Assembly (NCBI RefSeq): GCF_900142445.1
Contig: NZ_FRAV01000033.1
Coordinates: 1-57,372 of the forward strand
Reading direction: 5' to 3'
Length of the DNA stretch: 57,372 nt
Source of the DNA: Chryseobacterium polytrichastri
GTDB taxonomy: Bacteria; Bacteroidota; Bacteroidia; Flavobacteriales; Weeksellaceae
Every line of letters starts with the position of its first letter. Within the stretch, counting starts at the first letter, position 1. The position numbers were made by a program, and so were the translations under genes. Shown here piece after piece: positions 25,389-34,164 of the stretch. A model generated the notes under the pieces. The model had not been told where the DNA came from. It saw only the letters and a program-made list of their open reading frames with translations, and searched no databases.

Positions 25389-26267
25389 TCAGATTTGAAA
25401 ACTGCTGTGTCTTTTAAGGGCTTTCTGTGCTCTTTTATTGGCGATCTTTACTTTATAGCTGAACCATTTTTCTTTAAAGATCTTTCTCATCGCATTATCA
25501 AAATGTCTAATGATTACCAGATTTTTAAAGCCTCTCCATTTCTCCAGCCAACTTGAAGGTAATGCTCTTATAGAAACAGAGTATCCTTCTGTTTCATATT
25601 GGATATAATGCCACCAACCCGACGGAATATAAAGCGTTTCTCCAGGTTGTATAATGGCTTCATACCCGTTGAGGTATTTTAAAGCAGGGTATTTTTTATA
25701 ATTGGCTTCTTGAAGATTAATCAGGCTATGAAAATTGTAAGGCAGTTTATACATCAAATCTGATTGTTCCCACGGAAAAAGCCAGATCTTTTTGATTCCC
25801 TGAAATTGAGTAATAAAGACATGAGACATATCGATATCAATATGATTTCGGGTAATAGAACCTTTTCCTCCAAAGAACATAAACGGCAACCATTTTAAAA
25901 TTTTCCCTTTGGTAATATCGTTATAATGAATATCCTCTTTCATTTCTGGTTTTATGCTTAAAAGATTAAATAGGAATAAACGATGTTCTGTAGCTTTCGA
26001 ACTGATGAGGTCTAGATATTCTGAAAATGTTGTTTCACCAACAGGTTTGCTGGCCACTCTGTCGATAGATTCTAGCTCGCCTCCATAAACATTCACTTTT
26101 GTATTTCCGGCAATTTCTTTGAAAAATGTGTAATTCCATTTGGTAAAGGCAGGGCTGTCTGCATCTATAAAGTCTTCTAAAATAATAGGTTGGTTGGGTT
26201 TCATGAAATCGTTCAGAAAGTCTTCCGATGCTAAATTCTTGGTCTTTTTTACTGGAGATAATTTCAT
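25389..26267 (-). CDS. JmjC/cupin-like protein, probable Fe(II)/2-oxoglutarate dioxygenase
   Basis: 292 residues. The JmjC/cupin_8 fold is evident, with HxD in RNHIDIDMSH and the distal metal histidine in IPSGWWHYIQYE. PGETLYIPSGWWH is the family signature. Members hydroxylate proteins or small molecules. The start is placed at the ATG at 26267 and not at the TTG at 26288, because that TTG forms the end of a perfect -7 element (TACATTTG, 26286-26293). Directly upstream lies a 27-bp operator nearly identical to the one before cysH. That suggests control by the sulfur-linked Rrf2 regulator; the substrate is unknown. Confidence 0.82.
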   Translation of the reverse strand: MKLSPVKKTKNLASEDFLNDFMKPNQPIILEDFIDADSPAFTKWNYTFFKEIAGNTKVNVYGGELESIDRVASKPVGETTFSEYLDLISSKATEHRLFLFNLLSIKPEMKEDIHYNDITKGKILKWLPFMFFGGKGSITRNHIDIDMSHVFITQFQGIKKIWLFPWEQSDLMYKLPYNFHSLINLQEANYKKYPALKYLNGYEAIIQPGETLYIPSGWWHYIQYETEGYSVSIRALPSSWLEKWRGFKNLVIIRHFDNAMRKIFKEKWFSYKVKIANKRAQKALKRHSSFQI

Positions 26268-26285
26268 TCTGTAAAATTTATAGTT

Positions 26286-26293
26286 CAAATGTA
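26286..26293 (-). promoter_or_regulatory. -7 element for the JmjC/cupin gene
   Basis: TACATTTG on the minus strand is a perfect TAnnTTTG match. Transcription would start near 26279 with a leader of about 12 nt. Confidence 0.65.
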
Positions 26294-26296
26294 ATC

Positions 26297-26323
26297 ATTA
26301 TCCTACTAAATTAGTAGACTAAT
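26297..26323 (-). promoter_or_regulatory. Probable Rrf2 operator (copy 1), upstream of the JmjC/cupin gene
   Basis: Palindromic core CTACTAATTTAGTAG inside a 27-bp block that matches the block at 41456-41482 at 25 of 27 positions in the same orientation to its gene. It ends 3 nt before the -7 element, over the -33 region, so it fits a repressor or an activator site. Confidence 0.65.
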
Positions 26324-26427
26324 GATTGAAATTTAATAATCAATATCAAAATTTTACAATAAAGAATCATAAAAGCAAATACTTTAAAGCCTTTTTACTA
26401 AATTAGCGCATCAAAAAATTATCTAAA

Positions 26428-27624
26428 ATGATCTCTGAAAAATATCTTCAAAATTTACAGAACGAACTTAAGAATATTGAGAACGACGGGCTTTTCAAAA
26501 AAGAAAGAATCATCACTTCTCAGCAAAGTGCAGAAATTGAAGCCAACGGTAAAAAACTGTTGAACTTCTGTGCCAACAACTATTTGGGATTATCAAACAA
26601 TGCTGAGGTTATGAAAGCTTCTCAGGATATGATTGGGTCTCATGGTTACGGAATGTCTTCTGTACGTTTCATTTGTGGAACTCAGGATATTCACAAGCAG
26701 TTGGAAGAAAAAATTGCTGAATTCTTAGGTCTTGAAGATACTATTTTATATGCTGCTTGTTTCGATGCGAATGGAGGTGTTTTTGAACCTTTATTTACAG
26801 AAGAAGATGCTATTATTTCAGATGAATTAAACCACGCTTCGATCATTGACGGAGTTCGTCTTTGTAAAGCGGCAAGATACCGTTACAAAAACAATAATAT
26901 GGCAGATTTGGAAGCTCAGTTAATTGCAGCTTCTGAAAAAAATCACCGTTTCAAAATTATTGTAACAGACGGAGTTTTCTCAATGGACGGAATTGTTGCA
27001 GACCTAAAAGGAGTTTGTGACCTGGCAGATAAATATGATGCGTTGGTAATGGTTGATGATTCTCACGCAACAGGTTTCATCGGGAAAACTGGTCGTGGAA
27101 CGCACGAAGCCAACGAAGTAATGGGTAGAGTAGATATTATCACTTCTACACTAGGAAAAGCTTTGGGTGGTGCTTTAGGTGGATTTACTTCCGGTAAAAA
27201 AGAGATTATTGATATGTTGAGACAGCGTTCTCGTCCGTATTTATTCTCCAATTCATTGGCTCCGGGAATCGTGGGTGCAGCTTTGAAGGTATTGGAAATG
27301 ATCTCAGACGACACTTCTCTTCGTGATCAGGTAATGGAAAATGCAGAATATTTCAGAGCGGAAATGAAAGCTAAAGGTTTTGATATTCCTGATGGTGATG
27401 CTGCGATTGTTCCTGTAATGTTATACGACGCTCCATTGGCTCAGAAAATGGCCGAAAAGTTAATGGATGAAGGAATTTATGTTATTGGTTTCTTCTATCC
27501 GGTTGTACCAAAAGGAAAAGCAAGAATCAGAGTTCAGCTTTCTGCAGCGCATACAAGAGCGCACTTGGATAAAGCAATTGTTGCTTTTGAAAAAGTAGGT
27601 AAGGAGCTTGGAGTAATTTCTTAA
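26428..27624 (+). CDS. kbl: Glycine C-acetyltransferase (2-amino-3-ketobutyrate CoA ligase)
   Basis: 398 residues, the size of Kbl. The PLP-binding lysine is in STLGKALGGALGG (K244). The other alpha-oxoamine synthase marks are DDSHATGFIGKTGRG and ELNHASIIDGVRL. It cleaves 2-amino-3-ketobutyrate with CoA to glycine and acetyl-CoA, the second step of threonine breakdown. No threonine dehydrogenase gene is in the window. Related enzymes (BioF, serine palmitoyltransferase) share the fold, but the FCANNYLGLSNN opening and overall length fit Kbl best. The next gene begins at its stop codon. Confidence 0.93.
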   Translation: MISEKYLQNLQNELKNIENDGLFKKERIITSQQSAEIEANGKKLLNFCANNYLGLSNNAEVMKASQDMIGSHGYGMSSVRFICGTQDIHKQLEEKIAEFLGLEDTILYAACFDANGGVFEPLFTEEDAIISDELNHASIIDGVRLCKAARYRYKNNNMADLEAQLIAASEKNHRFKIIVTDGVFSMDGIVADLKGVCDLADKYDALVMVDDSHATGFIGKTGRGTHEANEVMGRVDIITSTLGKALGGALGGFTSGKKEIIDMLRQRSRPYLFSNSLAPGIVGAALKVLEMISDDTSLRDQVMENAEYFRAEMKAKGFDIPDGDAAIVPVMLYDAPLAQKMAEKLMDEGIYVIGFFYPVVPKGKARIRVQLSAAHTRAHLDKAIVAFEKVGKELGVIS

Positions 27625-27647
27625 TGATTAAAATACAAAAGCAGGTT

Positions 27648-28184
27648 ATGAAAAAAATAATGCTGATTATTGGTTTTGTTTGTTTTCAAAACTTCTTTGC
27701 ACAAAACATTATGGATCTCGATCTTAAAAATGTTGAACTGCAAGGCATGAGACCTGCTAAAATAAATAAAGAAATGAAAGACATCGGGATTACTCAGATC
27801 CCTTTTGTGACGGATAATCCCGATGTTATTTCTAGAATCGAGGAGAAGGAAGTTGGTTCTTCTGTCAAAAAACTATACGCCTACATTTATAATAATGGAG
27901 AAAGAGGGGATGGCGGAGTTATCATCATTGAATTTAAAACAAAAGACGATCTCGATGCTTATTTGTCCAAAATTTTTGAACAACCGAATTACAGAGTTTT
28001 AGTAAAAGATTTATTTTTTATCCGTGTTTGGAGTGATTACAGTTTGCATGTAGAAGGAAAAGAAACAAGCGAAGATCATTTAAATAAATTAGAAAAATAT
28101 TATACCAAGTTAGGTGCAAAGAAAATACAGTTAAAGCCTAATGATGCCATTGTTACAGAGGTTACCGATTCTGTAGCTAAATAA
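27648..28184 (+). CDS. Exported protein of unknown function
   Basis: 178 residues from the ATG at 27648, which opens a proper signal peptide (MKKIMLIIGFVCFQNFFAQ). An upstream in-frame ATG at 27624 would add eight basic residues and overlaps the kbl stop; I prefer the inner start. The mature protein is alpha/beta (SRIEEKEVGSSVKKLYAYIY, GGVIIIEFKTKDDLDAYL) with no cysteines and no recognised family. It lies directly after kbl and is followed by two more small genes, likely as one transcript. Confidence 0.65.
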   Translation: MKKIMLIIGFVCFQNFFAQNIMDLDLKNVELQGMRPAKINKEMKDIGITQIPFVTDNPDVISRIEEKEVGSSVKKLYAYIYNNGERGDGGVIIIEFKTKDDLDAYLSKIFEQPNYRVLVKDLFFIRVWSDYSLHVEGKETSEDHLNKLEKYYTKLGAKKIQLKPNDAIVTEVTDSVAK

Positions 28185-28193
28185 TATTTTAGG

Positions 28194-28655
28194 ATGATTT
28201 TTCAATCAAGATATAGAATAGAATTTTCGAAACCAAAAGAAGAAATTTTAAATAAAATAGAGAATAATTTATATAAAAAGTTTTTTGATTGGGATAAATC
28301 TTTTAAAGGAAGAGTTACATCGGAAGGATTCAATTTGAAATATGTCAGTTTGAATTTATCGCCAAAGATTTCGGGGGATTTTAGAAAAGATGAACAAGGT
28401 AAAGAAAAGCTATTGCTTACAATAAGTTTTGGGTTTCTGAATCTATTAGCAGTTTTATTTGCCACACTTTTTACATTTTTTATAGCCTTCCTATTTACAT
28501 TATTTGTTGAGAAGTATGCATGGATTTTTATTTTAATCTTTTATGCTATTTATATCCAATCAATTCGAATATATTGGATAAGCTCAAAAGATGAGGTTTT
28601 GGAATATTTAAGAAATTTAGATAAGTTATGTGAAGTTTCTTCACTAAATAATTAG
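28194..28655 (+). CDS. Membrane protein of unknown function
   Basis: 153 residues. A soluble N-terminal part (about 1-85) is followed by two adjacent hydrophobic segments at roughly 84-108 and 110-127 (LLAVLFATLFTFFIAFLFTL, YAWIFILIFYAIYIQ), then a short charged tail. No family was recognised. It sits in a run of closely spaced small genes between kbl and the HemJ-like gene. Confidence 0.6.
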   Translation: MIFQSRYRIEFSKPKEEILNKIENNLYKKFFDWDKSFKGRVTSEGFNLKYVSLNLSPKISGDFRKDEQGKEKLLLTISFGFLNLLAVLFATLFTFFIAFLFTLFVEKYAWIFILIFYAIYIQSIRIYWISSKDEVLEYLRNLDKLCEVSSLNN

Positions 28656-28657
28656 AG

Positions 28658-29095
28658 ATGAAAATACGGTTTTTGTTCTTTTTAGGATTTCTCGTTTTAG
28701 TTTCATGTACAACTAAAATGAATCAATACATAAAAGATCAGAATAAGGTAAATAAGAGACACGGAAAATGGAGAGAAGAATATTCTGCAGATGAAGGAAC
28801 TCTTGTTGCTATAGGAAAATATAAACTAGGAGAGAAGGTTGGAACTTGGAAAACGTTTCTTAATCAAAAGATGTATCAGAAAGATAAAGTTAGAAAAGAT
28901 ATCACAAAGACCAAAAAATATTATTCCAATGGAAATATCATGGAAAGAGGACAGTCAAAATTAGATATTTCTAAAACTGAACGCCACTGGTATTACTTTG
29001 GAGAATGGAAATATTACGACAATCAAGGTAAGCCATTGTATATGAAAATATATGAACAGGGCAAAAAAGCGGATAGTATTTCCTATATAAAATAG
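28658..29095 (+). CDS. Lipoprotein with MORN/YwqK-like repeats
   Basis: 145 residues. The signal ends at a lipobox in FLVLVSCTTK (Cys about 17). The mature part has short Gly-Lys-Trp repeats (RHGKWREEYS, GEKVGTWKTFL, FGEWKYYDNQG) like the MORN-type repeats of YwqK-family proteins. In YwqK-like proteins these form beta-hairpins, sometimes as antitoxins, but a secreted lipoprotein is unlikely to be one. It starts 2 bp after the previous stop. Confidence 0.7.
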   Translation: MKIRFLFFLGFLVLVSCTTKMNQYIKDQNKVNKRHGKWREEYSADEGTLVAIGKYKLGEKVGTWKTFLNQKMYQKDKVRKDITKTKKYYSNGNIMERGQSKLDISKTERHWYYFGEWKYYDNQGKPLYMKIYEQGKKADSISYIK

Positions 29096-29105
29096 AACGT
29101 TTAGA

Positions 29106-29657
29106 ATGCTTTACACAATAATAAAAGCTTTACATATTATCTTCATGGTAAGTTATTTTGCGGGAATTTTTTATCTCGTAAGAATTTTTGTTTACTATAA
29201 AGATACCGATGAATTTGCCGAAGAAAAGAAGAAGATCCTAAGAGAGCAGTACACTTTTATGGCTCGAAGATTATGGAATATTATTGCCGTTCCTGCAGGC
29301 GTTATCATGACGGTATGCGGATTGGTGATGATCTTTTTAAATCCGGGATTGATGAAAATGTCTTGGTTTCATTTAAAACTAACCTTTCTGATCGGTTTGG
29401 CAATCTACCATTACTGGTGCTGGAAAAAAGTACTTCAACTAAAAGAATTAAACGGAAATACACTGGAAACAGCCAATATTAAACTGAGGCAAGCAAACGA
29501 AATTGCGACCTTTATTTTATTCCTGGTGGTATTCACAGTCATATTAAAATCAATGGCGATTGAATATTGGTGGCAATTAATTGCCGGATTTTTCGTTCTG
29601 GTATTTTTAATCATGATGACCGTTAAATTGGTAAATAAGAGCAAAAGAAAGAAATAA
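29106..29657 (+). CDS. hemJ: HemJ/CopD-family membrane protein
   Basis: 183 residues with four to five membrane helices. The HemJ signature is visible: IKALHIIFMVSYFAGIFYLV with H10, the RIFVYY motif, and LRQANEIATFILFLVVFTVILK near the end. HemJ is the heme-b-containing protoporphyrinogen IX oxidase of many bacteria that lack HemG/HemY. The broader CopD family shares the fold, so substrate specificity is not proved by sequence. If correct, it provides the penultimate step of heme synthesis, independent of the heme uptake locus at 46-57 kb. Confidence 0.75.
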   Translation: MLYTIIKALHIIFMVSYFAGIFYLVRIFVYYKDTDEFAEEKKKILREQYTFMARRLWNIIAVPAGVIMTVCGLVMIFLNPGLMKMSWFHLKLTFLIGLAIYHYWCWKKVLQLKELNGNTLETANIKLRQANEIATFILFLVVFTVILKSMAIEYWWQLIAGFFVLVFLIMMTVKLVNKSKRKK

Positions 29658-29744
29658 TAGATAATGGTGAATGGTCAATTGTGAATTGTGAATTTTTCCA
29701 ATACCTGATTCCTAAACTCTATTATCTAAACCCTAAATAAAACT

Positions 29745-30473
29745 ATGATTGCAATTTTTAAGAAAGAACTTTGGAGTTACTTCGGGAATTGGAGCGCGTG
29801 GATCATCATTGCGGCTTTCAGTTTGATAGTGACTCTTTTTTTGTTTTTTTTCGATAACGATTCTAATATTTTCGAGATCGGAATGGCTTCCCTACAAAGT
29901 TATTTTGTATTGGTGCCGTGGCTGTTGATGTTTATCATTCCGGCATTGTCTATGAAAACTTTTGCGGAAGAGCAACAGACGGGAACATTAAACTGGTTGT
30001 TTTCTCAGCCTTTGAAAGTTTCAGATTTAGTTCTTGGAAAATTTCTTTCCGTTTGGGTTGTTGGTATCTTATGTTTGATTCCTTCATTGATCTATCTTTA
30101 TACAGTCTATGTTTTAGGTGTTCCTGCAGGAAATATAGATTTAGGAATGACGTTCGGAAGTTATATTGGTTTAATTATTTTGATCGCTGCATTTTCAGGA
30201 GTTGGAATTTTAGCTTCTTCACTTTCTCAAAATCAAATCATGGCTTATTTGTTGGGCGTTTTCATGTGTTTCATCATGTATTTTGGGATCGAGCAATTGG
30301 CAAGTTATAAATTATTGGGCGGAGCAGATTTTATCTTACAGAATGTTGGTTTTTATCAGCACTTCTTAGGTTTCACAAGAGGTCTTATCGATTTCAAGGA
30401 TGTCGCTTATTTTGTTTTTATCATTGGTGTTACGCTTGTTTTGTCTAATCATTTTATCAATAAAAAGAAGTAG
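29745..30473 (+). CDS. gldF: Gliding motility ABC permease GldF
   Basis: 242 residues, ABC-2 type permease with six helices. Its beginning, FKKELWSYFGNWSAWIIIAAF, and the family phrases FAEEQQTGTLNWLFSQPLK and LGKFLSVWVVG match GldF of Flavobacterium. GldF, GldG and the ATPase GldA form an ABC transporter linked to gliding motility. gldA is not in this window, as is usual. The gldG start is 5 bp after this stop. Whether this strain glides cannot be read here, since gldFG are often kept in non-gliding Chryseobacterium. Confidence 0.9.
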   Translation: MIAIFKKELWSYFGNWSAWIIIAAFSLIVTLFLFFFDNDSNIFEIGMASLQSYFVLVPWLLMFIIPALSMKTFAEEQQTGTLNWLFSQPLKVSDLVLGKFLSVWVVGILCLIPSLIYLYTVYVLGVPAGNIDLGMTFGSYIGLIILIAAFSGVGILASSLSQNQIMAYLLGVFMCFIMYFGIEQLASYKLLGGADFILQNVGFYQHFLGFTRGLIDFKDVAYFVFIIGVTLVLSNHFINKKK

Positions 30474-30477
30474 AATT

Positions 30478-32145
30478 ATGAAGAAGATACAGTTTAAATC
30501 TCCATTAGGAATTTTACTTTTTGTTATTTTACCATTGGTCATTATCCTTGCTGTTTCAGGGGTTAGATTAGATTTAACAAAAGAAAAAAGATATACGCTT
30601 TCTGACAATACCATCAAGGTATTGAAATCAGTAAAGAAACCATTGATTGTTGATGTATACTTGGAAGGTGATTTTCCTGCAAGTTTCAAACAGATTCAGA
30701 GCGAAACAAAATTTATGTTGGAAGAGTTTAGAAAAATCAACTCAAACATAGATTTTAAATTCATTGATCCTATTAAAACCAAAATGTCTCAGGATACGTT
30801 GATGGCAATGGGAATGCAGCCTTCTGTACTTCCGGACATCAAAGACGGAAAGGTTTCTCAGATCATGCTTTTCCCGTATGCGGTGATTAAGTATGATAAA
30901 AAGGGAGTTTCTATTCCGTTGGTGGTGCAGCAGGCGAATATCAATGCAGATGAGCAACTGACAAAATCTATTGAAAATCTTGAATATAATTTGGTTTCAA
31001 ACATTAAAAATGTTTCAGCCAATAAAAGAAAAAAGATTGGAATTTTAGTAAATCATGACGAATTAAATCCGCGTGAATTTCATGGTTTTATGGAATTAGC
31101 TTCTGAAAGCTATGATGCAGGACCTGTGATTCCTAAAAATCAGGTGGAACTGACTGTTGCTGATGTTCCTTTGTTGAAACAAATGAGCGCTTTGGTAATT
31201 GCAAAACCTAGAAAAGCATTCACGGATGGCGAAAAAGTAATTCTTGACCAATACATCATGAATGGCGGAAAAACATTGTGGATGATCGATGCCGTAAACG
31301 CTGAAATGGATACGTTAATGAGATCTCAAAAAGTAATGCCTTTCCCTGTAGATATCAATATGACAGATTTCTTTTTCAATTATGGACTGAGAATCAATCC
31401 TTCGTTGGTAAAAGATTTGAAGAAGTTTGCTTTGCTGAAATTGGTAACAGGAGAAGTAAGCGGAAACCCGCAATACACAAGCCTTCCGTGGCCATATTAT
31501 CCTCTTGGAATTGCGGAACACAATAATCCGATCACTAAAAATATCAATCCTGTAAAATTTGAATTCCCAACCTCAATTGATACGTTAGGAAGAAAAAATA
31601 TTAAGACCAATATTCTTTTTGAATCAAGTGAAAGAACGCTTTTAAAGCAGGTTCCCAACTATGTTGATCTGAAAGAAATTGCAAGTGTAGACAGTCTCGG
31701 ACAAAGAGAAAAACCAAGTACTCCGAAGATCTATGCTGTTGCTTTAGAAGGAAAATTCACTTCCGCTTATGGATCTAGAATTGAAAGAAAATCATATCCT
31801 GGTTTTAAAGCGCAGAGTCCTGAAAACAAAATGATCGTTATTGCAGACGGTGATATCGGAAGAAATAAAGTGATAAAAGGTGAGCCTTTACCTTTAGGCG
31901 TAGACCTGATGACAAATGAGCAATTTGGAAACGAACAGTTTTTAAGAAATGCTTTAGACTATCTTTTGGACGACAGTAATCTAATGGATTTAAGAAACAG
32001 AAACATCGAAGAAAGACTTCTGGATCGACAAAGAATTACCGAAGAAAAAGCCAATTGGCAGTGGCTGAATTTACTACTTCCTTTAGCAATTATAGGATTG
32101 CTGGGAGGATTGTTCTTCTGGTTGAGAAAGAAGAAGTTTGGATAG
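30478..32145 (+). CDS. gldG: Gliding motility-associated ABC protein GldG
   Basis: 555 residues from the ATG at 30478 (MKKIQFKSPLGILLF). A longer frame opening inside gldF is unlikely. The protein has an N-terminal membrane anchor, a large extracytoplasmic GldG/ABC-type uncharacterised domain (VRLDLTKEKRYTLSDNTIKV near the start) and a C-terminal helix (LNLLLPLAIIGLLGGLFFWL) ending in basic residues. It is the usual partner of GldF. A strong terminator follows at 32156. Confidence 0.92.
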   Translation: MKKIQFKSPLGILLFVILPLVIILAVSGVRLDLTKEKRYTLSDNTIKVLKSVKKPLIVDVYLEGDFPASFKQIQSETKFMLEEFRKINSNIDFKFIDPIKTKMSQDTLMAMGMQPSVLPDIKDGKVSQIMLFPYAVIKYDKKGVSIPLVVQQANINADEQLTKSIENLEYNLVSNIKNVSANKRKKIGILVNHDELNPREFHGFMELASESYDAGPVIPKNQVELTVADVPLLKQMSALVIAKPRKAFTDGEKVILDQYIMNGGKTLWMIDAVNAEMDTLMRSQKVMPFPVDINMTDFFFNYGLRINPSLVKDLKKFALLKLVTGEVSGNPQYTSLPWPYYPLGIAEHNNPITKNINPVKFEFPTSIDTLGRKNIKTNILFESSERTLLKQVPNYVDLKEIASVDSLGQREKPSTPKIYAVALEGKFTSAYGSRIERKSYPGFKAQSPENKMIVIADGDIGRNKVIKGEPLPLGVDLMTNEQFGNEQFLRNALDYLLDDSNLMDLRNRNIEERLLDRQRITEEKANWQWLNLLLPLAIIGLLGGLFFWLRKKKFG

Positions 32146-32155
32146 AATATAAATG

Positions 32156-32187
32156 AAAAAGAGAAGTGGTTAGCTTCTCTTTTTTTA
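32156..32187 (+). terminator. Terminator after gldG
   Basis: Perfect stem AAAAAGAGAAG (32156-32166) / CTTCTCTTTTT (32174-32184) with a 7-nt loop and T-tract. It separates gldG from the convergent TIR gene. Confidence 0.85.
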
Positions 32188-32198
32188 TTTTAATATAT

Positions 32199-33224
32199 TT
32201 ATAAATCCCAAAAAACATTACTTTTATCTTCTTCAACATGTTCATAGAAATTATTTTTAACAACTTCACTTATTATATTATTAATTTCTGGAGATAAGTC
32301 TAAAATTTGAGAAAATATTTCATCTTTTAATTTTAACTCTTTTGGATTATTCGAACTTGTTATTGCTGAAACTTCTGTAAAACCTCGCAACTCAAATCTT
32401 TTTATAACACTAGAATAGTTTTTAGAAAGTAAATCTTTTATATCATTAATTTTTTCCCATTCTACAATATTTTTGATTTCATTGTCTTCTTGCCAGCCTG
32501 TCATTAGTTTAGAGCGCCCAGTTTCAATCACATAATATAATAATAGAATTTCATCATCTTTCATTTTTTTATTTAATATTAGCTCAATGAATTTTGAATA
32601 TAAACTTTCGTTAGTGATTTTTGGATTAACTATTAATAAATTATTTGACTCTGAATTAGAAACTTTATTTTTTTGCGTTTCAATTTCTCTGTTTTTAGTC
32701 TTAGAATCGTAAACTTGAACATTCGAAGAAGTAATCTTACTAGTGTCAATATTTTTAATTTGTTCTAAAAATCGTCTGATATGTTGATTAATTAAAACTG
32801 CATTTGTAGAAATTTCAAACTTTTTTGAAATTAACTGAATAAATGATAGAATTCTTTCCTCATCATTTATATAAAATCCAATTTCTCTTGGATCAAGTGC
32901 CCCACCTTGAAATTCTTTACTTGACAAATTAAAGTTAGGTGTAAAAATTGCGGCGTGTTCATTTTCAATAATCCATGCAGCTCCCATTTCGTTTAGGCAA
33001 GCAACACTTTTATAATATTCTTCAGAAAGTAGATATATTACAAATGGGCTATCTGTTATTTGAGCTTTTAGCCAATGGAAGATATTTTGGCTAATTGGAA
33101 TACCATAACCTGTGTTACTTGTAAAAATTATTTCATTTTCTTTTATTCCTAAACTCCTTAATAAATCAACTAATAAATTGCCAAAATCTTTATTCTTTGA
33201 TGAGTGCGAAATAAATATTTTCAT
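32199..33224 (-). CDS. TIR-domain protein with unknown C-terminal domain
   Basis: 341 residues. The N-terminal TIR domain (about 1-150) begins MKIFISHSSKNKDFGNLL. It contains the YLLSEEYYKSVACLNEMGAA segment with E79 at the position of the catalytic glutamate of NAD-cleaving TIR enzymes. A polar linker (about 165-195) leads to a C-terminal region (about 200-341) that looks helical, possibly winged-helix-like, and matches no family I recognise. Many bacterial TIR proteins are antiphage effectors that consume NAD or make cyclic ADP-ribose signals. No recognisable sensor or ThsA-type partner is adjacent. The gene is notably AT-rich, consistent with an accessory origin. Confidence 0.82.
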   Translation of the reverse strand: MKIFISHSSKNKDFGNLLVDLLRSLGIKENEIIFTSNTGYGIPISQNIFHWLKAQITDSPFVIYLLSEEYYKSVACLNEMGAAWIIENEHAAIFTPNFNLSSKEFQGGALDPREIGFYINDEERILSFIQLISKKFEISTNAVLINQHIRRFLEQIKNIDTSKITSSNVQVYDSKTKNREIETQKNKVSNSESNNLLIVNPKITNESLYSKFIELILNKKMKDDEILLLYYVIETGRSKLMTGWQEDNEIKNIVEWEKINDIKDLLSKNYSSVIKRFELRGFTEVSAITSSNNPKELKLKDEIFSQILDLSPEINNIISEVVKNNFYEHVEEDKSNVFWDL

Positions 33225-33311
33225 TGATATAATCTTTTCAGTTGTAAATAATATTTGGATTCAATAATGAATCGTATTTATGGTAGCGTATATTTTTGCT
33301 ATATGCTTTTT

Positions 33312-33319
33312 CCAAATAT
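33312..33319 (-). promoter_or_regulatory. Possible -7 element for the TIR gene
   Basis: TATATTTG on the minus strand fits TAnnTTTG, about 88 nt upstream of the ATG, giving a longish leader. No -33 element is clear. Confidence 0.35.
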
Positions 33320-33377
33320 ATAAAAAATACACATAATATCATACTAGAGAAAATACATTAGAATGATTTTAATAAAA

Positions 33378-33403
33378 AAAGAGAAACCCAAAAGTCTCTC
33401 TTT
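33378..33403 (-). terminator. Terminator after the SDR gene, AAAGAGAAACCC type
   Basis: AAAGAGA / TCTCTTT-type hairpin with the inner sequence AACCCAAAAG. The same hairpin recurs at 38146-38172 and 38952-38976, each time downstream of a minus-strand gene. Confidence 0.7.
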
Positions 33404-33426
33404 ACTCATTAGTTATAAAACATGGT

Positions 33427-34164
33427 CTACCACGGGCTTATCCCAATTTCGTCTTCAATATCATTACTGTAAAACTGTCCTGTTGGTGCATTTTCATCAG
33501 TCAATGTATGTTTAACGATAAAAGAGGCGGCGCTTTCAACAGAACCCGGACCATTGTGATGATTGAAATCTGTTGCGGTATAACCAGGATCGATAACATT
33601 TACTTTAAAAGGAAGATCCTTTAATTCATACGCCAGAACAATGGTATAAGCATTCAAAGCAGACTTTGAAGGTCCATAAGCGGCAGCTTTTACAGAATAA
33701 TATTTCCAAGTCGGATCGCTGTGTAGCGTTAGTGAACCCAATCCAGAAGTGATATTACTGATTCTCGGACTTTCCGATTTTTTAAGCAGTTCTAAAAAGG
33801 CCTGCGTCACGCTGATCACCCCAAAGAAGTTGGTATCAAACACGGTTTGAATATCTTTGATTGAAGTGTCTGCTGCCGTTTGAGGATTTACCCCTAGAAT
33901 TCCTGCGTTGTTGATGAGAATATCCAGTTTATCCTGTTCTTTTTCTATCAAATTTTTAGCAACTAAAATAGAATCAGGATTGGTAACATCTATTTCGATG
34001 GCTTTGATATTTTGAAATCCTTTTTCGGTTAATTCTTTTACGATGGCTTCTCCTTTTTCAAGATCACGACTTCCTAAATAAACGAATAATCCTTTTTCTG
34101 AAAGTTGTTTTGCGGTTTCAAGGCCAATGCTTCTGTTGGCTCCTGTAATTAGTGCTGAATTCAT
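33427..34164 (-). CDS. SDR family oxidoreductase
   Basis: 245 residues from the ATG at 34164 (MNSALITGANRSIGLETA). A longer frame to 34218 would add a basic leader unlike the family. Present are the cofactor motif TGANRSIG, NNAG (LINNAGILG) and the catalytic Tyr-Lys pair in YGPSKSAL (YxxxK). It is probably a cytosolic NADP-dependent dehydrogenase of the carbonyl-reductase type. Substrate unknown. Downstream of a Crp/Fnr-type regulator on the same strand, across a palindromic repeat. Confidence 0.88.
   Translation of the reverse strand: MNSALITGANRSIGLETAKQLSEKGLFVYLGSRDLEKGEAIVKELTEKGFQNIKAIEIDVTNPDSILVAKNLIEKEQDKLDILINNAGILGVNPQTAADTSIKDIQTVFDTNFFGVISVTQAFLELLKKSESPRISNITSGLGSLTLHSDPTWKYYSVKAAAYGPSKSALNAYTIVLAYELKDLPFKVNVIDPGYTATDFNHHNGPGSVESAASFIVKHTLTDENAPTGQFYSNDIEDEIGISPW

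Noticed and set aside
26391..26412. TACTAAATTAG before kbl resembling half of the Rrf2 operator
   Set aside because: Only one half matches and the palindrome is incomplete; it looks more like part of the kbl promoter.
28658..29095. Antitoxin role for the MORN/YwqK-like protein
   Set aside because: It has a lipoprotein signal and would leave the cytoplasm, and no toxin gene is adjacent.
29658..29744. GTGAATTGTGAATT-type short repeats before gldF as a regulatory site
   Set aside because: The repeats are imperfect and lie in a common low-complexity spacer type; no promoter spacing links them to gldF.
33358..33372. TTAGAATGATTTTAA, a near match to the Fur-like 7-1-7 box
   Set aside because: It lies about 40 nt upstream of the putative TIR -7 element in AT-rich DNA with no iron gene nearby, and it lacks the paired second box at 16-nt spacing. 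Chance is likely.
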